Part shown: positions 1 through 8,345 of the stretch, piece after piece | How the letters are laid out: each line of letters begins with the position of its first letter | Position numbering within the stretch: position 1 is the stretch's first letter | IMG/VR virus record: IMGVR_UViG_3300025141_016207 | Span: 1 to 62,183 of that record | Direction: 5' to 3' (one strand) | DNA length: 62,183 nucleotides | DNA from: a virus | Program-made: the position numbers and the translations under genes | The notes under the pieces: model-generated | Database searches by the model: none | The model's input: only the letters and a program-made list of their open reading frames with translations | Told to the model about the DNA's origin: nothing

Positions 1-1617
1 ACCACCACCCAAAGAGATGTGTGCAACAACCGTCAACGTCACCGCATTTATCTTTGCAATAGTGCTTGTTGAGTCCAAAGCCACATAGACATGACCATCG
101 TTGCTCGTCGCAACGCCGCGTGAACGCTTGTTGTGGCTGACCGAATTCCACGCTCCGGTAATCGGGTCATAACGAGAAGTATATGTGTTTGTATTCGCAA
201 TCCAGATTTTACCAAACATATCAACATTAATTCCATACGGTGAACCTTTTCCGTTGCCCACTTTGGTCACAGCCTTGGTTTTCGGGTCAACTCTAACAAG
301 AGAACTACAACCCCGACCAGAAACCCAAATAATTCCTTTTTGATCAATGACCAAACCATAAGGATTGCAGTTGATATTGATCATATCAGTAGAAGCTCCC
401 GTCAGGGGGTGCAATCGGCGTAGACGTTTGGAGTTCCAGAACCCCATCCAAGCGTAGTTATCTTTGTCAACGCCTGCGGCTCGCGCAACTGTGGCTCCAT
501 CAGGATAGACAATAAACTTTACGCATTCGTCTTGCTGATAAGGGAGCATTTCATTCGATTCAATTTGTTTATTATTGTTTGTATCCTGCGAAGTTTGAAT
601 CGAGCCATTATTATTTTTATCAATGCATTTGTTCTTTTCGTTAATAATTTTAACAACGCCGCCATCAGAGCGGCAACCCACCCAAACATCACCATTTAGA
701 TCCACAGATGTGCGGGAAGGGCTTCCGCAGACTCGATATCTGCCGACCTCGTTACCAGTTTTAGTATTTAATTTTGAAATAGTCTTTTCAGAAGAGTTTG
801 CGATCCAGATGTGATTCAGATCAACGTTAGACTTGCCAATGTCTAGCTCAATGTAACCGCTCTTATTCTTTTTAATTCCCTTGGAGCTTCCAATGTCAAA
901 CGGAGTTCCAAAATCAGGACCAATCTTTTGCTGAGTGCAAGACAAATCGCACGTCCCACAACTAGAAAGCACGCCTTCATCAATTAAAGCATCACAATCG
1001 TCGTCTTTGCCATTGCAAATCTCTGGGGTCGGGAGTGTTTCACCCTTGCAATCGCCCCAATAGCCACCCTTGCAGAGTTGAACACCGGCTTGACACACTC
1101 CTTTACCGATCCATTGAGGATTTCCGGTATAACAATTGGCAGCAACCCCCTTGCAAGCACACCCAACATAATTTTTCTTGGTGCAGTCGGGACAGACCAC
1201 GGCGAAGTTGGGATTAGAGTCATCGCAGTCTGGTCCAGCATCACAATTTATGCCAAAGCCGTCCTTGTCTTTGTCAATGCAAATAAGTTTCGGTGGTCCA
1301 GTATCTTTTTTTGTTGTATCGGTAGCACTCTGTGTGTCAGAAGAGGACGACGATGTGTCAGATTGTGCAACCTCGGATAAAAAGGTATCCACTTGGCTTG
1401 TAGTGGAGGAATCACTATCCACGATGGCAGTTGCATCGCCGCTAAGAGCAACAGAGTCAGCCGTAGTTGATGAAGTGTCTGATGGTATTAACGTTTGTGC
1501 GTCAGGCGTGTTATAGCCAATAGGAGTTTTAAAATCTTGACCCTTTTGTGAATCGGAACAACCGATCAATAAGGCAAGTATTAAAACTATCTTATTTTGA
1601 AGCCTGAACTGCTGCAT
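1..1617 (-). CDS. Secreted lipoprotein with MopE-type metal-binding motifs and NHL/Vgb-like beta-propeller (3' end cut by window)
   Basis: An open frame of 539 codons runs from ATG at 1617 to the window edge without a stop. Residues 1-20 form a lipoprotein signal (basic start, hydrophobic core, lipobox LLIGC with Cys20), so the product is probably lipid-anchored in the envelope. A Ser/Thr/Asp-rich linker (about 21-105) is followed by DKDKDG near 115, CDDSNPN near 131, a Cys-rich stretch, and EICNGKDDDCD near 199-209, the putative metal-binding motif seen in MopE-like and many myxobacterial proteins. From about 265 there are repeated blades (HIWIANSS, GDVWVGC, GIIWVSGRG, GKIWIANT) typical of NHL/virginiamycin-B-lyase-like propellers. 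It overlaps the preceding gene by 26 bases with a GGGGAT-like ribosome site. The function in a phage is unknown; host surface conversion or exclusion, or a lysis role, are guesses. Family style is clear; role is not. Confidence 0.8.
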   Translation of the reverse strand, partial: MQQFRLQNKIVLILALLIGCSDSQKGQDFKTPIGYNTPDAQTLIPSDTSSTTADSVALSGDATAIVDSDSSTTSQVDTFLSEVAQSDTSSSSSDTQSATDTTKKDTGPPKLICIDKDKDGFGINCDAGPDCDDSNPNFAVVCPDCTKKNYVGCACKGVAANCYTGNPQWIGKGVCQAGVQLCKGGYWGDCKGETLPTPEICNGKDDDCDALIDEGVLSSCGTCDLSCTQQKIGPDFGTPFDIGSSKGIKKNKSGYIELDIGKSNVDLNHIWIANSSEKTISKLNTKTGNEVGRYRVCGSPSRTSVDLNGDVWVGCRSDGGVVKIINEKNKCIDKNNNGSIQTSQDTNNNKQIESNEMLPYQQDECVKFIVYPDGATVARAAGVDKDNYAWMGFWNSKRLRRLHPLTGASTDMININCNPYGLVIDQKGIIWVSGRGCSSLVRVDPKTKAVTKVGNGKGSPYGINVDMFGKIWIANTNTYTSRYDPITGAWNSVSHNKRSRGVATSNDGHVYVALDSTSTIAKINAVTLTVVAHISLGGG

Positions 1618-2035
1618 AAAAAATCCCCAACGACATGGCTACACCACTAAGAACACCACCAGCAAACCACCAATGGTTGTGGGAGTTGGGCTGGTTCATC
1701 GCAATCTTTTGAAGGCGTTCAATCTCATCGGTTTTGATACTGAGGATTGAATTATATTTCTTTTCGGCGGCATCCAATGACACTTTAACCGTAGAAGTCA
1801 ACATATCGCACTTGGCTTTCTCTTTAGCCAAAGTGTGCTTAAGTTGAAGAGAGCACTCTAACTGACCCTTCTCTTTTGCGGCAAGCAAAACTGCGTTCGC
1901 TTCATAATCATATAAAATACCATTGTAAGGGGCTTTCTGCCCCGCTTTGATCTCTGCTACTTTCGGATTGGCATAAATGTTTGCAGGGATTAACACAATT
2001 AAAAAAACTAAAATTAAACTAATCAGCCTAACCAT
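1592..2035 (-). CDS. Small membrane/periplasmic protein, probable lysis accessory (spanin-like)
   Basis: 147 aa. The N-terminus (MVRLISLILVFLIVLIPA) is a signal peptide or membrane anchor ending near an ANIYA cleavage-like site. Then comes a PYNGILYDYEA segment, a pattern of the form P-[FY]-x-G-[IV]-L that I associate with phage-encoded lysis membrane proteins, a charged helical region (about 55-115), and a C-terminal hydrophobic helix (about 122-142). It overlaps the preceding gene by 8 bases (ATGGTTAG junction), so translation is probably coupled. Its position directly after a holin-like and a coiled-coil membrane protein suggests a role in envelope disruption, but no spanin family can be assigned from sequence alone. 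Confidence 0.6.
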   Translation of the reverse strand: MVRLISLILVFLIVLIPANIYANPKVAEIKAGQKAPYNGILYDYEANAVLLAAKEKGQLECSLQLKHTLAKEKAKCDMLTSTVKVSLDAAEKKYNSILSIKTDEIERLQKIAMNQPNSHNHWWFAGGVLSGVAMSLGIFYAAVQASK

Positions 2036-2447
2036 CCGCCATCACCAATTCAAAGCCAAACTCTTCAGAAATCTTTTTAGCTCTGCCCTCTGGATCATTA
2101 TGCGTCTCTTCTACAATTTTTTTAATCTTTTTCTTTTCCCATTCGTGAAGTTTGAGATTTTGCTTCTTGTATTCATCATCAAGCTTCATAATGGTTGCAT
2201 GGTAATCATCGATGATCTTGTCTCTCTTCGCTAGCTCTTCTGTGTGGGCATTGTTGATTGCTTCAATTTCTTTTTTATGAGAATCTTTTGAAGCTTTAAA
2301 AGCGGCTTTAATGTTGTCAACATTTTTCTTATCGCGCAGCAAAACAACGACGACAATCGTATACAAAGCCAAAGCAACATATTGCCAATATTTATAACCG
2401 AGTGCCCAAGCCTTTTTGAAAAATGTTTTAACTGCTAGCCAAGTCAT
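2028..2447 (-). CDS. Inner-membrane coiled-coil protein, i-spanin (Rz)-like candidate
   Basis: 139 aa. A single transmembrane helix lies at about residues 18-38 (YWQYVALALYTIVVVVLL), followed by a long, highly charged, Lys/Glu-rich helix (about 45-125). One N-terminal membrane anchor plus a periplasmic coiled coil is the architecture of Rz-type inner-membrane spanins. It lies between a holin-like gene and a secreted membrane protein, which supports lysis. No endolysin is adjacent; the only muralytic enzyme visible in the window is the tail-associated transglycosylase at 37084-38355. It could equally be an unrelated membrane protein. Confidence 0.55.
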   Translation of the reverse strand: MTWLAVKTFFKKAWALGYKYWQYVALALYTIVVVVLLRDKKNVDNIKAAFKASKDSHKKEIEAINNAHTEELAKRDKIIDDYHATIMKLDDEYKKQNLKLHEWEKKKIKKIVEETHNDPEGRAKKISEEFGFELVMADG

Positions 2448-2657
2448 TTAGCCCTTCTTTAACAACTGACCCGACTTCCAAGCTGTCGCAATATCTGCTA
2501 GCCCTTGCGATCCAATATAAGCTAACGCAATCGCTACCCACTGGTCGTTATTAACATAATCTGTTAACAATAAACACGTCGTTGTTAGCCACACCAGTAG
2601 CTTTCTCGACATAAATCTTTCTAAATGTTTATCTGCAAATGCTTTAATTCTTGACAT
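2448..2657 (-). CDS. Holin-like small membrane protein
   Basis: 69 aa with two hydrophobic segments: about residues 19-34 (LLVWLTTTCLLLTDYV) and 40-58 (WVAIALAYIGSQGLADIA), with basic residues at both ends. The pattern SRKLL...VAIALAYIGSQGL matches a common type of short two-helix phage holin-like protein. It opens a cluster of three small membrane proteins, 9 bases after the Mre11-Rad50 fusion gene, with AAGGAT upstream of the ATG. Holins oligomerise in the inner membrane and trigger lysis timing; here the role rests on size, topology and context. Confidence 0.55.
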   Translation of the reverse strand: MSRIKAFADKHLERFMSRKLLVWLTTTCLLLTDYVNNDQWVAIALAYIGSQGLADIATAWKSGQLLKKG

Positions 2658-2666
2658 TTTTTATCC

Positions 2667-5600
2667 TTATTGGTTAACATAGGCATAACCCTCTTCAGAC
2701 TTTATAATATCAATTGTTGTATCTACCGAGTCTTTCAGGTTATCTATATGTGTAATTAGTAATGTAGTCTTGAAATGTTCTTTTAAGATCTCCAAGATCC
2801 TCGTAAAGCCTTCCATATTATCTGCATCAAGCGCTGTTCCTGGCTCGTCAAGAATAAAAACATCCGGCTTGGGCATATTGCTCACATTGAGAAGCGCAAT
2901 CCGAATTGCCATAGCAGCCAAAGTTTTTTCTGCACCAGAGCCAAGCTCTAATGGTCGATGAGGATATCGAGGATGTTTAATATTAATATCTAACTTGTTT
3001 CCCCTCTCTTCAAAAAATACTTCAAAGTCTACCACATTGGCTAGAATTTCTGAAATGGCTTCATTAATAAATGGAAGCTTCTTCTTGATAATATCAAAAG
3101 CAATTCCGCTTGAATGAAAACATTTCATAAAAAGATCATACGCTGAGAACTCAGTTTGTAGGGCGACAAGTTCAGTTTTCTTTTCTCGGATATTTTCCAC
3201 CTTTTGTTGGAGGGATCCTTCGCCTTTTACGAGTTCGAAGATCTTTTCGGTACACTCAACAAGCGAGTCTTCTAGCTTAATTTTCTGCGTGGCACAAAGT
3301 GTCTGCTGCCACATTAATCTTTCTGCATTGTCAATGGTGTCTTTATGCTCTTTATAGTAATCGAACTCGGCTTGTAGATCTTGGATTTCTTCGTGACGAG
3401 TGGCAAGCTCTTTCTTGTTTTTTTCAAGGAAAAGCTTGTTGCGAGATATTTTTGTTTTTGCCTCGGAAACCTTAAGGATCAGGTTTCGATACTGGCTAAT
3501 AACATTGTCCATGTTATCATCGGTCAAGGTCTCTTCCGCAGCCTTCGCAATTTTCTTCTTGCCCCCAATAGCCAAATCCACATCTTTAATCTGACTTTTA
3601 GCCAAAAACGCATTTTTGATGAATCGACATGATTGAGCATAAACATCACCGCACGGAACCGAATCTAAAATTTTAGCTGATCTCTTTAAGTGGATCAATT
3701 CTGTTTCGCCTTTTTTGATTTCAACAAGAACTTTACCTAACTCTTCCCTCTTGAGGGCAAAATTTTCACGCCTTTTAATTAGTTCTTCAAGGCACATGCT
3801 GTCTAAAGTTTCTTCTGACTTTTCTATAAAAAGTTGTTGATTTTCAATTTCCAGCCTTAAGGCTTCATTGCGATTTTCGCAACGCTCGACAGACTTCTTT
3901 TTAGCTCCAATTTTTTCCTTGACTTTTTTAGGATTAATGATACGATCAGGAATCGCTTCTAACGCCTCTTTAATATTCCGAAGCTCCGTTGCCTTGTTTA
4001 TTATTTTACCCTCGATATCACGACACTCTTGGCGCTTTAATACAAGGTTTTCTTTAACTTTGTCAAATTCTATTTGCGCTTCGGATTCTTCTGTGGTATA
4101 ATCCACGCTTTCCATCCGACGAAGAATTGCCTTCACTTCGGCACACTCATTTTTAGCCAGCTTGAACTTGGTATCAAAGAATTCTAGATCAAGAAATTTG
4201 GCTAACAATTCCTTTCGGCGGGTGGAACCCTCGTTAATAAAATTCATAGCTCCCATCTGAGAAGACATCGAGGTAACGAGGAAATCTTCAAGGGTGCCAA
4301 ATGTGCGTCGGATAGCAGCATCGGTCGCCTTGCGGTCTATGCCATCAAGCGTTTCTTCTTCTCCAGTAACGAGGTCTTTAACCACAAACTTCACATCGGT
4401 TCTTGCTTCAATTGTCACTTCGCCGTGCAATTTGCGTTCATACTTCTCTGATATTCTCTCAATTGTATAAAGCTTTTCCCCCACTTGAATAGTGACCTTG
4501 CCCGATCCCTTGTCTTTGTTTTGGTTAATGATGTTAACATTTTTACGAATATTCTTTGACGTTGAGTTAAACAACGCATAAAGCATCGAATCAACAATAC
4601 TAGACTTACCAGAAAAATTCTTTCCAAAGATGCCGGCAGTTCCGCTCAGTTTATCAAAGTCTACTGAGTTGTTCTCTCCGTAGTTAAAAAGATTATTCCA
4701 CTCTAGCTTCTTGATAGCCCAATTTACATTTCGCACAACGTCTTCTTTTTCCTCTGCTTCGCGATTAAGACGAGTGTTTAATCGATAGACTTCCCTTAAA
4801 AGCTCTTCGCTTGGCTCATAATCCTTGAGGTAATCTTTTATAAACGATTCCTGCACCGCAATATCACGAAGGTTCTTTTCGATGAGAAGCTGGTTCTCGT
4901 TGACAAACGCTTGTCCCTTATAGCGATTAAGATATGTAACACTCTCAGGGCGGAAGCGAGTCTTGACAGCTTCGGTTGCTCTACGAATTTTATCATAAGG
5001 TAGGCGAGCATTGGCTACAACACGAATCCTCGCACCCTGTGGGGCGGTGATATTCTTTGGAAGTCTGCCGCTTGGCGTCAATTCAATTGTAACGAAAGGT
5101 TTTGGATTCTTAAACGAACACATCCTTACATCAAACTTATCTTTGTCCTCGATCTCCCAGATCAAAAACCCCTTGTCGTCTGTCTCGGCAAAGTTCTGTT
5201 GAAGCGTCGAACCACAATAACGCACTCGACCTTCAATGTCAAGCTCTTGATTGGTTTTATGAATGTCGCCCAACATGGCGTAATCGTGTCCCTTGAAAAT
5301 AACCAAATCATGATCGGCATTATCCATCTTCCAGCCCAAATCTGTTTCACAACCCGACACCGCACCGTGATAAAGCGCAATATTGATCTTAGAGTCATCA
5401 GATGGTTTAACCCAATTATCGGTATCAAACACGGATAACACATTGAAACAAACAGAACCAAGGACAAATTCTCCAGACTGCTTTAAATAATGAATATTGG
5501 AATGATTCAAGGCTTTAACAATCGGGGTGATCGCATCCTGCCTTGTAGACGTTCGTAAATTACCATCATGATTGCCGGGGATAATAACAAGCGGCGCAAT

Positions 5601-5810
5601 GTCAGCTAAATTCTTAAGGAAGCCTGATGCAACATCAAAATATTCTGGAGATAAATTAGTCTTAGTGTGCGCCAAGTCACCGCAGTGAACAATAATGTCC
5701 ACCTCTTCTTCTCGGAGCTTTTTATACATTTGATCGAAAACGATCTTATATTGTTTAAGGTATTTTAAATTCCTGACGTGAGTGTCAGATGAGTGAGCTA
5801 TTTTAATCAT
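2667..5810 (-). CDS. SbcD-SbcC (Mre11-Rad50, T4 gp47-gp46) fusion recombination nuclease
   Basis: 1047 aa. Residues 1 to about 220 are a calcineurin-like phosphoesterase of the Mre11/SbcD/gp47 type: SDTH (8-11), GD (44-45), GNHD (79-82), YHGA (147-150) and GDIH (181-184). From about 365 a Rad50/SbcC/gp46 ATPase begins: Walker A GKNFSGKS (396-403), long coiled coils, a hook-like pair Cys720 and Cys728 at the apex, ABC signature LGSGAEKTLAA (955-965) and Walker B VFILDEP (984-990). In T4 and bacteria these are two polypeptides that process DNA ends for recombination-dependent replication; here one uninterrupted frame encodes both. Its ATG overlaps the primase stop (ATGA). All visible catalytic motifs are intact. 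Confidence 0.93.
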   Translation of the reverse strand: MIKIAHSSDTHVRNLKYLKQYKIVFDQMYKKLREEEVDIIVHCGDLAHTKTNLSPEYFDVASGFLKNLADIAPLVIIPGNHDGNLRTSTRQDAITPIVKALNHSNIHYLKQSGEFVLGSVCFNVLSVFDTDNWVKPSDDSKINIALYHGAVSGCETDLGWKMDNADHDLVIFKGHDYAMLGDIHKTNQELDIEGRVRYCGSTLQQNFAETDDKGFLIWEIEDKDKFDVRMCSFKNPKPFVTIELTPSGRLPKNITAPQGARIRVVANARLPYDKIRRATEAVKTRFRPESVTYLNRYKGQAFVNENQLLIEKNLRDIAVQESFIKDYLKDYEPSEELLREVYRLNTRLNREAEEKEDVVRNVNWAIKKLEWNNLFNYGENNSVDFDKLSGTAGIFGKNFSGKSSIVDSMLYALFNSTSKNIRKNVNIINQNKDKGSGKVTIQVGEKLYTIERISEKYERKLHGEVTIEARTDVKFVVKDLVTGEEETLDGIDRKATDAAIRRTFGTLEDFLVTSMSSQMGAMNFINEGSTRRKELLAKFLDLEFFDTKFKLAKNECAEVKAILRRMESVDYTTEESEAQIEFDKVKENLVLKRQECRDIEGKIINKATELRNIKEALEAIPDRIINPKKVKEKIGAKKKSVERCENRNEALRLEIENQQLFIEKSEETLDSMCLEELIKRRENFALKREELGKVLVEIKKGETELIHLKRSAKILDSVPCGDVYAQSCRFIKNAFLAKSQIKDVDLAIGGKKKIAKAAEETLTDDNMDNVISQYRNLILKVSEAKTKISRNKLFLEKNKKELATRHEEIQDLQAEFDYYKEHKDTIDNAERLMWQQTLCATQKIKLEDSLVECTEKIFELVKGEGSLQQKVENIREKKTELVALQTEFSAYDLFMKCFHSSGIAFDIIKKKLPFINEAISEILANVVDFEVFFEERGNKLDINIKHPRYPHRPLELGSGAEKTLAAMAIRIALLNVSNMPKPDVFILDEPGTALDADNMEGFTRILEILKEHFKTTLLITHIDNLKDSVDTTIDIIKSEEGYAYVNQ

Positions 5811-6739
5811 ATGTTTGCCACCTGCATATCGAAGAGCGTGTCAGGGTTGACCCAAGTTGCTGCCGCCTTCCTCTCTAGAAATTGACCTCGCGTCATTTCT
5901 CCCACATCTTCAAATCCAGAGATGTCTACTTTGTAAACTTCTACATCATATTGTAGCATCTTTTGAATGATGTGGCAAGCTTTTTTTTCCGCATCAGGAT
6001 CGAGAGCCATGTAAACTGCGGTATCATTCTGAACGATACTTTGAAAGAGTTTTCCTTCTTCGTTTAACGTCGAGCCTAAAATTGGAACGGCATTCTCTCC
6101 TGCCTTGATGGCATCGAAAACACCCTCAACCAATACGAGATCTTCATCAAAGTCAACGTAAAGGTCATTAAAGATAACATCCTTGCTGACCTTCGGGTTT
6201 TTGTATTTCATCCAACCCCCCTTGTAGGAGCGAGCTATAAAATAGTTGGGGTCTCCATTGCTGTTAAAAGAAGGAATAACGATGCGCCTGCTGTATGGAC
6301 CATTGGCGCAATAACCAATCTTCCAGAACAAGATGTCATCCATTGTAATCCCGCGTTCAGCAAGATACCTGCGCGGTTCTAGAGATGACATTGGCAGACC
6401 CCCGTTGCCAAGAAAAACATAATCCTCTGGCAAGTCAACTACCTGCTCCCACTCACTATCTTCTTTGCCCTGCAAAAATTCTTCAAACCTGCTCAGATCT
6501 AGATCGGGAATGAACTCGCGCCACTTGCGTTGGTGTAGGAAAGAGCCAAAGCGCCTGATAATGCGATACAAGGATCTTCCTGCGTATCCACAATGCCAGC
6601 ATTGAAACTTGTCTTTTTCGATGTTAATTGAAAGTTTGTTTTTGGAATGTTTGCAAGCTGGACAATGAAAAAGGCGTTCGGATCCCGTGACGCGGAAATC
6701 TCCTAAGACGCCTCTAAGAATTCTGACTTTTGCTTCCAT
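5807..6739 (-). CDS. DNA primase, DnaG/gp61-like with zinc ribbon and TOPRIM domain
   Basis: 310 aa from the ATG at 6739; an upstream in-frame TTG at 6769 would add ten residues but lies deeper in the neighbouring gene. An N-terminal CHC2-type zinc ribbon is present (Cys26, Cys29, Cys47, Cys50), then a linker, then a TOPRIM core with VEGVFDA (acidic Glu205) and ALDPDAE (Asp247, Asp249). It makes RNA primers for lagging-strand synthesis, normally together with a replicative helicase, which is not in this window. It overlaps the RuvC-like gene by 37 bases upstream and the Mre11-Rad50 fusion by 4 bases downstream, forming a replication/recombination block. Confidence 0.85.
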   Translation of the reverse strand: MEAKVRILRGVLGDFRVTGSERLFHCPACKHSKNKLSINIEKDKFQCWHCGYAGRSLYRIIRRFGSFLHQRKWREFIPDLDLSRFEEFLQGKEDSEWEQVVDLPEDYVFLGNGGLPMSSLEPRRYLAERGITMDDILFWKIGYCANGPYSRRIVIPSFNSNGDPNYFIARSYKGGWMKYKNPKVSKDVIFNDLYVDFDEDLVLVEGVFDAIKAGENAVPILGSTLNEEGKLFQSIVQNDTAVYMALDPDAEKKACHIIQKMLQYDVEVYKVDISGFEDVGEMTRGQFLERKAAATWVNPDTLFDMQVANI

Positions 6740-7242
6740 TCTTGCCAGCCTGCTTTTGCGAGAATCCAACTATCTGCTCGGTCATAGACACCGGGCTTTG
6801 GGTTACCATACTTTGTATATTGTACACTGAAAGTGGGGTCTTTGTCAAGAACAAATTGCAAAACAACTGGTTTTGCTTTTTGACCTCTGGGAATCTTCAA
6901 TCCCACTAGCTTTCTAGCTTGACCAGCAGTGAGATACATTGGCTCAGAAGAAAACTGCTCAAGGCACAACCAACTCACAATCCCATTAAAGCGTTGTAAT
7001 ATTGCCATTGTTTTTGCCGAAGAGCCACCCGAGTTAAAAAACATAAAGGGCTGCTCGATATAAACACGCTCGATAGGAAATGTATTAAAAATGTTTGCTA
7101 ATTCGATTTTTACTTTTTGTGCCTTGTCGAAGACGCCTTGGTTCTTTCTCAAGTCCCAGGCTTCACAAAAAACAATGCCGCCATCCTGATCAATGACAGA
7201 TGCTCCGGTTATACTTGTAGAAATGTCGAGGGCTAAAATCAC
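6703..7242 (-). CDS. RuvC-like Holliday junction resolvase (RNase H fold)
   Basis: 179 aa. The arrangement of acidic residues fits the RuvC/RNase H-like nuclease fold: Asp6 in LALDIST, Glu63 in VYIEQPF, and Asp154/Asp157 in YDRADSWILAKAG near the C-terminus. Such phage enzymes cut branched DNA during recombination or packaging, a role T4 fills with the unrelated gp49. It starts 4 bases inside the preceding structural gene and overlaps the primase. The family is recognisable; the precise substrate cannot be read from sequence. Confidence 0.75.
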   Translation of the reverse strand: MILALDISTSITGASVIDQDGGIVFCEAWDLRKNQGVFDKAQKVKIELANIFNTFPIERVYIEQPFMFFNSGGSSAKTMAILQRFNGIVSWLCLEQFSSEPMYLTAGQARKLVGLKIPRGQKAKPVVLQFVLDKDPTFSVQYTKYGNPKPGVYDRADSWILAKAGWQEWKQKSEFLEAS

Positions 7243-8339
7243 AGATCTATCGCTAACTTAAAAATATAAGAATCTTTTTCTTCTTTTCGAACAGGGGTGG
7301 CTAACTTTGCAATACCTATTAGATTTCTATTTTGATCAAAAAGTCCTATTTGGGAAATATAGGTTGTTTTCTTAAAACTGGCACTATGGTTAGTATACGA
7401 GCTTTTGACAACATTTTTAATTGTTTTATTTCTATATTCCGAATAAGATGTAGACCCCGTGTTTGAAACTTTATTATCATCAATATCGATAAACGTGGGG
7501 TTCGTAGAATAATTAAATTCATTAACATCGGCTATGGCAAACATCGTCATAACCGGAGTATTTGTTGTGCCACTAAAAGCGAGCCTCCATATGGACGCAG
7601 AAACATTTGAACTTATATCTCCAAAGTTCAACCACGATGCATTGCCTGCGCCACGCGAATAAGCGTCATAGGCTCCTGGCTGGATGGTTGTGCTGCCCGT
7701 GAGAATAATAAAACCCTCATTGTATAAAACAAGACCAACAGGTTCTCCGGTTATATTGCCTGTTGTTTGATAAAGAATTCCATCTTCATCTTTATCTTGG
7801 GCTCTTCCAACCAAGCTGCCAGTAAAGACTAAATCTAATTTAACCGACCCTTTTTTAATATGAGAACTATAAAAAATTGACGGAATGCTTAGTAAATTTG
7901 TTTCAACTCCCTCAATATACGCAGCGTAGTCAAAATATTTAGAATAATATCTATAATAATCTACCGCGACTCGGAGGGCTTTAAGATGAGTTGTATCAGT
8001 GCCAAGCTCCTGATGAATGGTAGATGTCAAAGGGTAAGAAGACGTGAATTCCTCGCCGAAAGCTGACGATACATAATCATCAGTATTTGTGATAGTGAAC
8101 GAATTTTTCGCGCCGTCTTTCGAAATAAAAGCGTAATAGGGAGCATCATCGCCGCCGTAGATGGCGAGACGATCAACACTCATGCCGTAAAGACTAACAT
8201 TGCCATCAGGCACATCAGGATTAGAACTGGAGATATTATTTAATAATATTCTTCCGTTACCAAAAACAAATTCAGTTTTTGGATGGGCTTTGAGGGTGTT
8301 TACTAATACCTCGCCTTTCTTGAATTCCTTTAAATACAT
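7239..8339 (-). CDS. Probable virion structural protein, paralogue of the 8346-9374 product
   Basis: 366 aa, no signal peptide or membrane segment, rich in Ser, Thr, Asn and Tyr as expected for a beta-rich virion protein. It shares a pattern with the upstream gene's product: a [LV]YxxGxx[IV]LT segment mid-protein, [ND]-[ED]-FNYSxNPT in the C-terminal third, and an ending with G-[LI]-[FY]-x-x-[ND]-x-[NE]-L-x-[AG]-[IV]-AKL followed by a Pro-Val/Ile-Lys-like turn and a final RVRLDY/KLAIDL strand. The duplication and the position at the end of the tail module suggest a tail or baseplate component. No family name can be given. Confidence 0.6.
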   Translation of the reverse strand: MYLKEFKKGEVLVNTLKAHPKTEFVFGNGRILLNNISSSNPDVPDGNVSLYGMSVDRLAIYGGDDAPYYAFISKDGAKNSFTITNTDDYVSSAFGEEFTSSYPLTSTIHQELGTDTTHLKALRVAVDYYRYYSKYFDYAAYIEGVETNLLSIPSIFYSSHIKKGSVKLDLVFTGSLVGRAQDKDEDGILYQTTGNITGEPVGLVLYNEGFIILTGSTTIQPGAYDAYSRGAGNASWLNFGDISSNVSASIWRLAFSGTTNTPVMTMFAIADVNEFNYSTNPTFIDIDDNKVSNTGSTSYSEYRNKTIKNVVKSSYTNHSASFKKTTYISQIGLFDQNRNLIGIAKLATPVRKEEKDSYIFKLAIDL

Positions 8340-8345
8340 TCTTCA

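Noticed and set aside
1-1617. Host chromosome flank at the left edge (prophage junction)
   Set aside because: The lipoprotein gene overlaps the preceding gene by 26 bases and has the same AT-rich composition, and no attachment-site repeat or integrase is seen; the left flank would be needed to settle this.
2389-2396. T4-like late promoter element (TATAAATA on the minus strand)
   Set aside because: It lies within the coding region of the coiled-coil membrane protein, not ahead of a gene, so it is probably a chance match.
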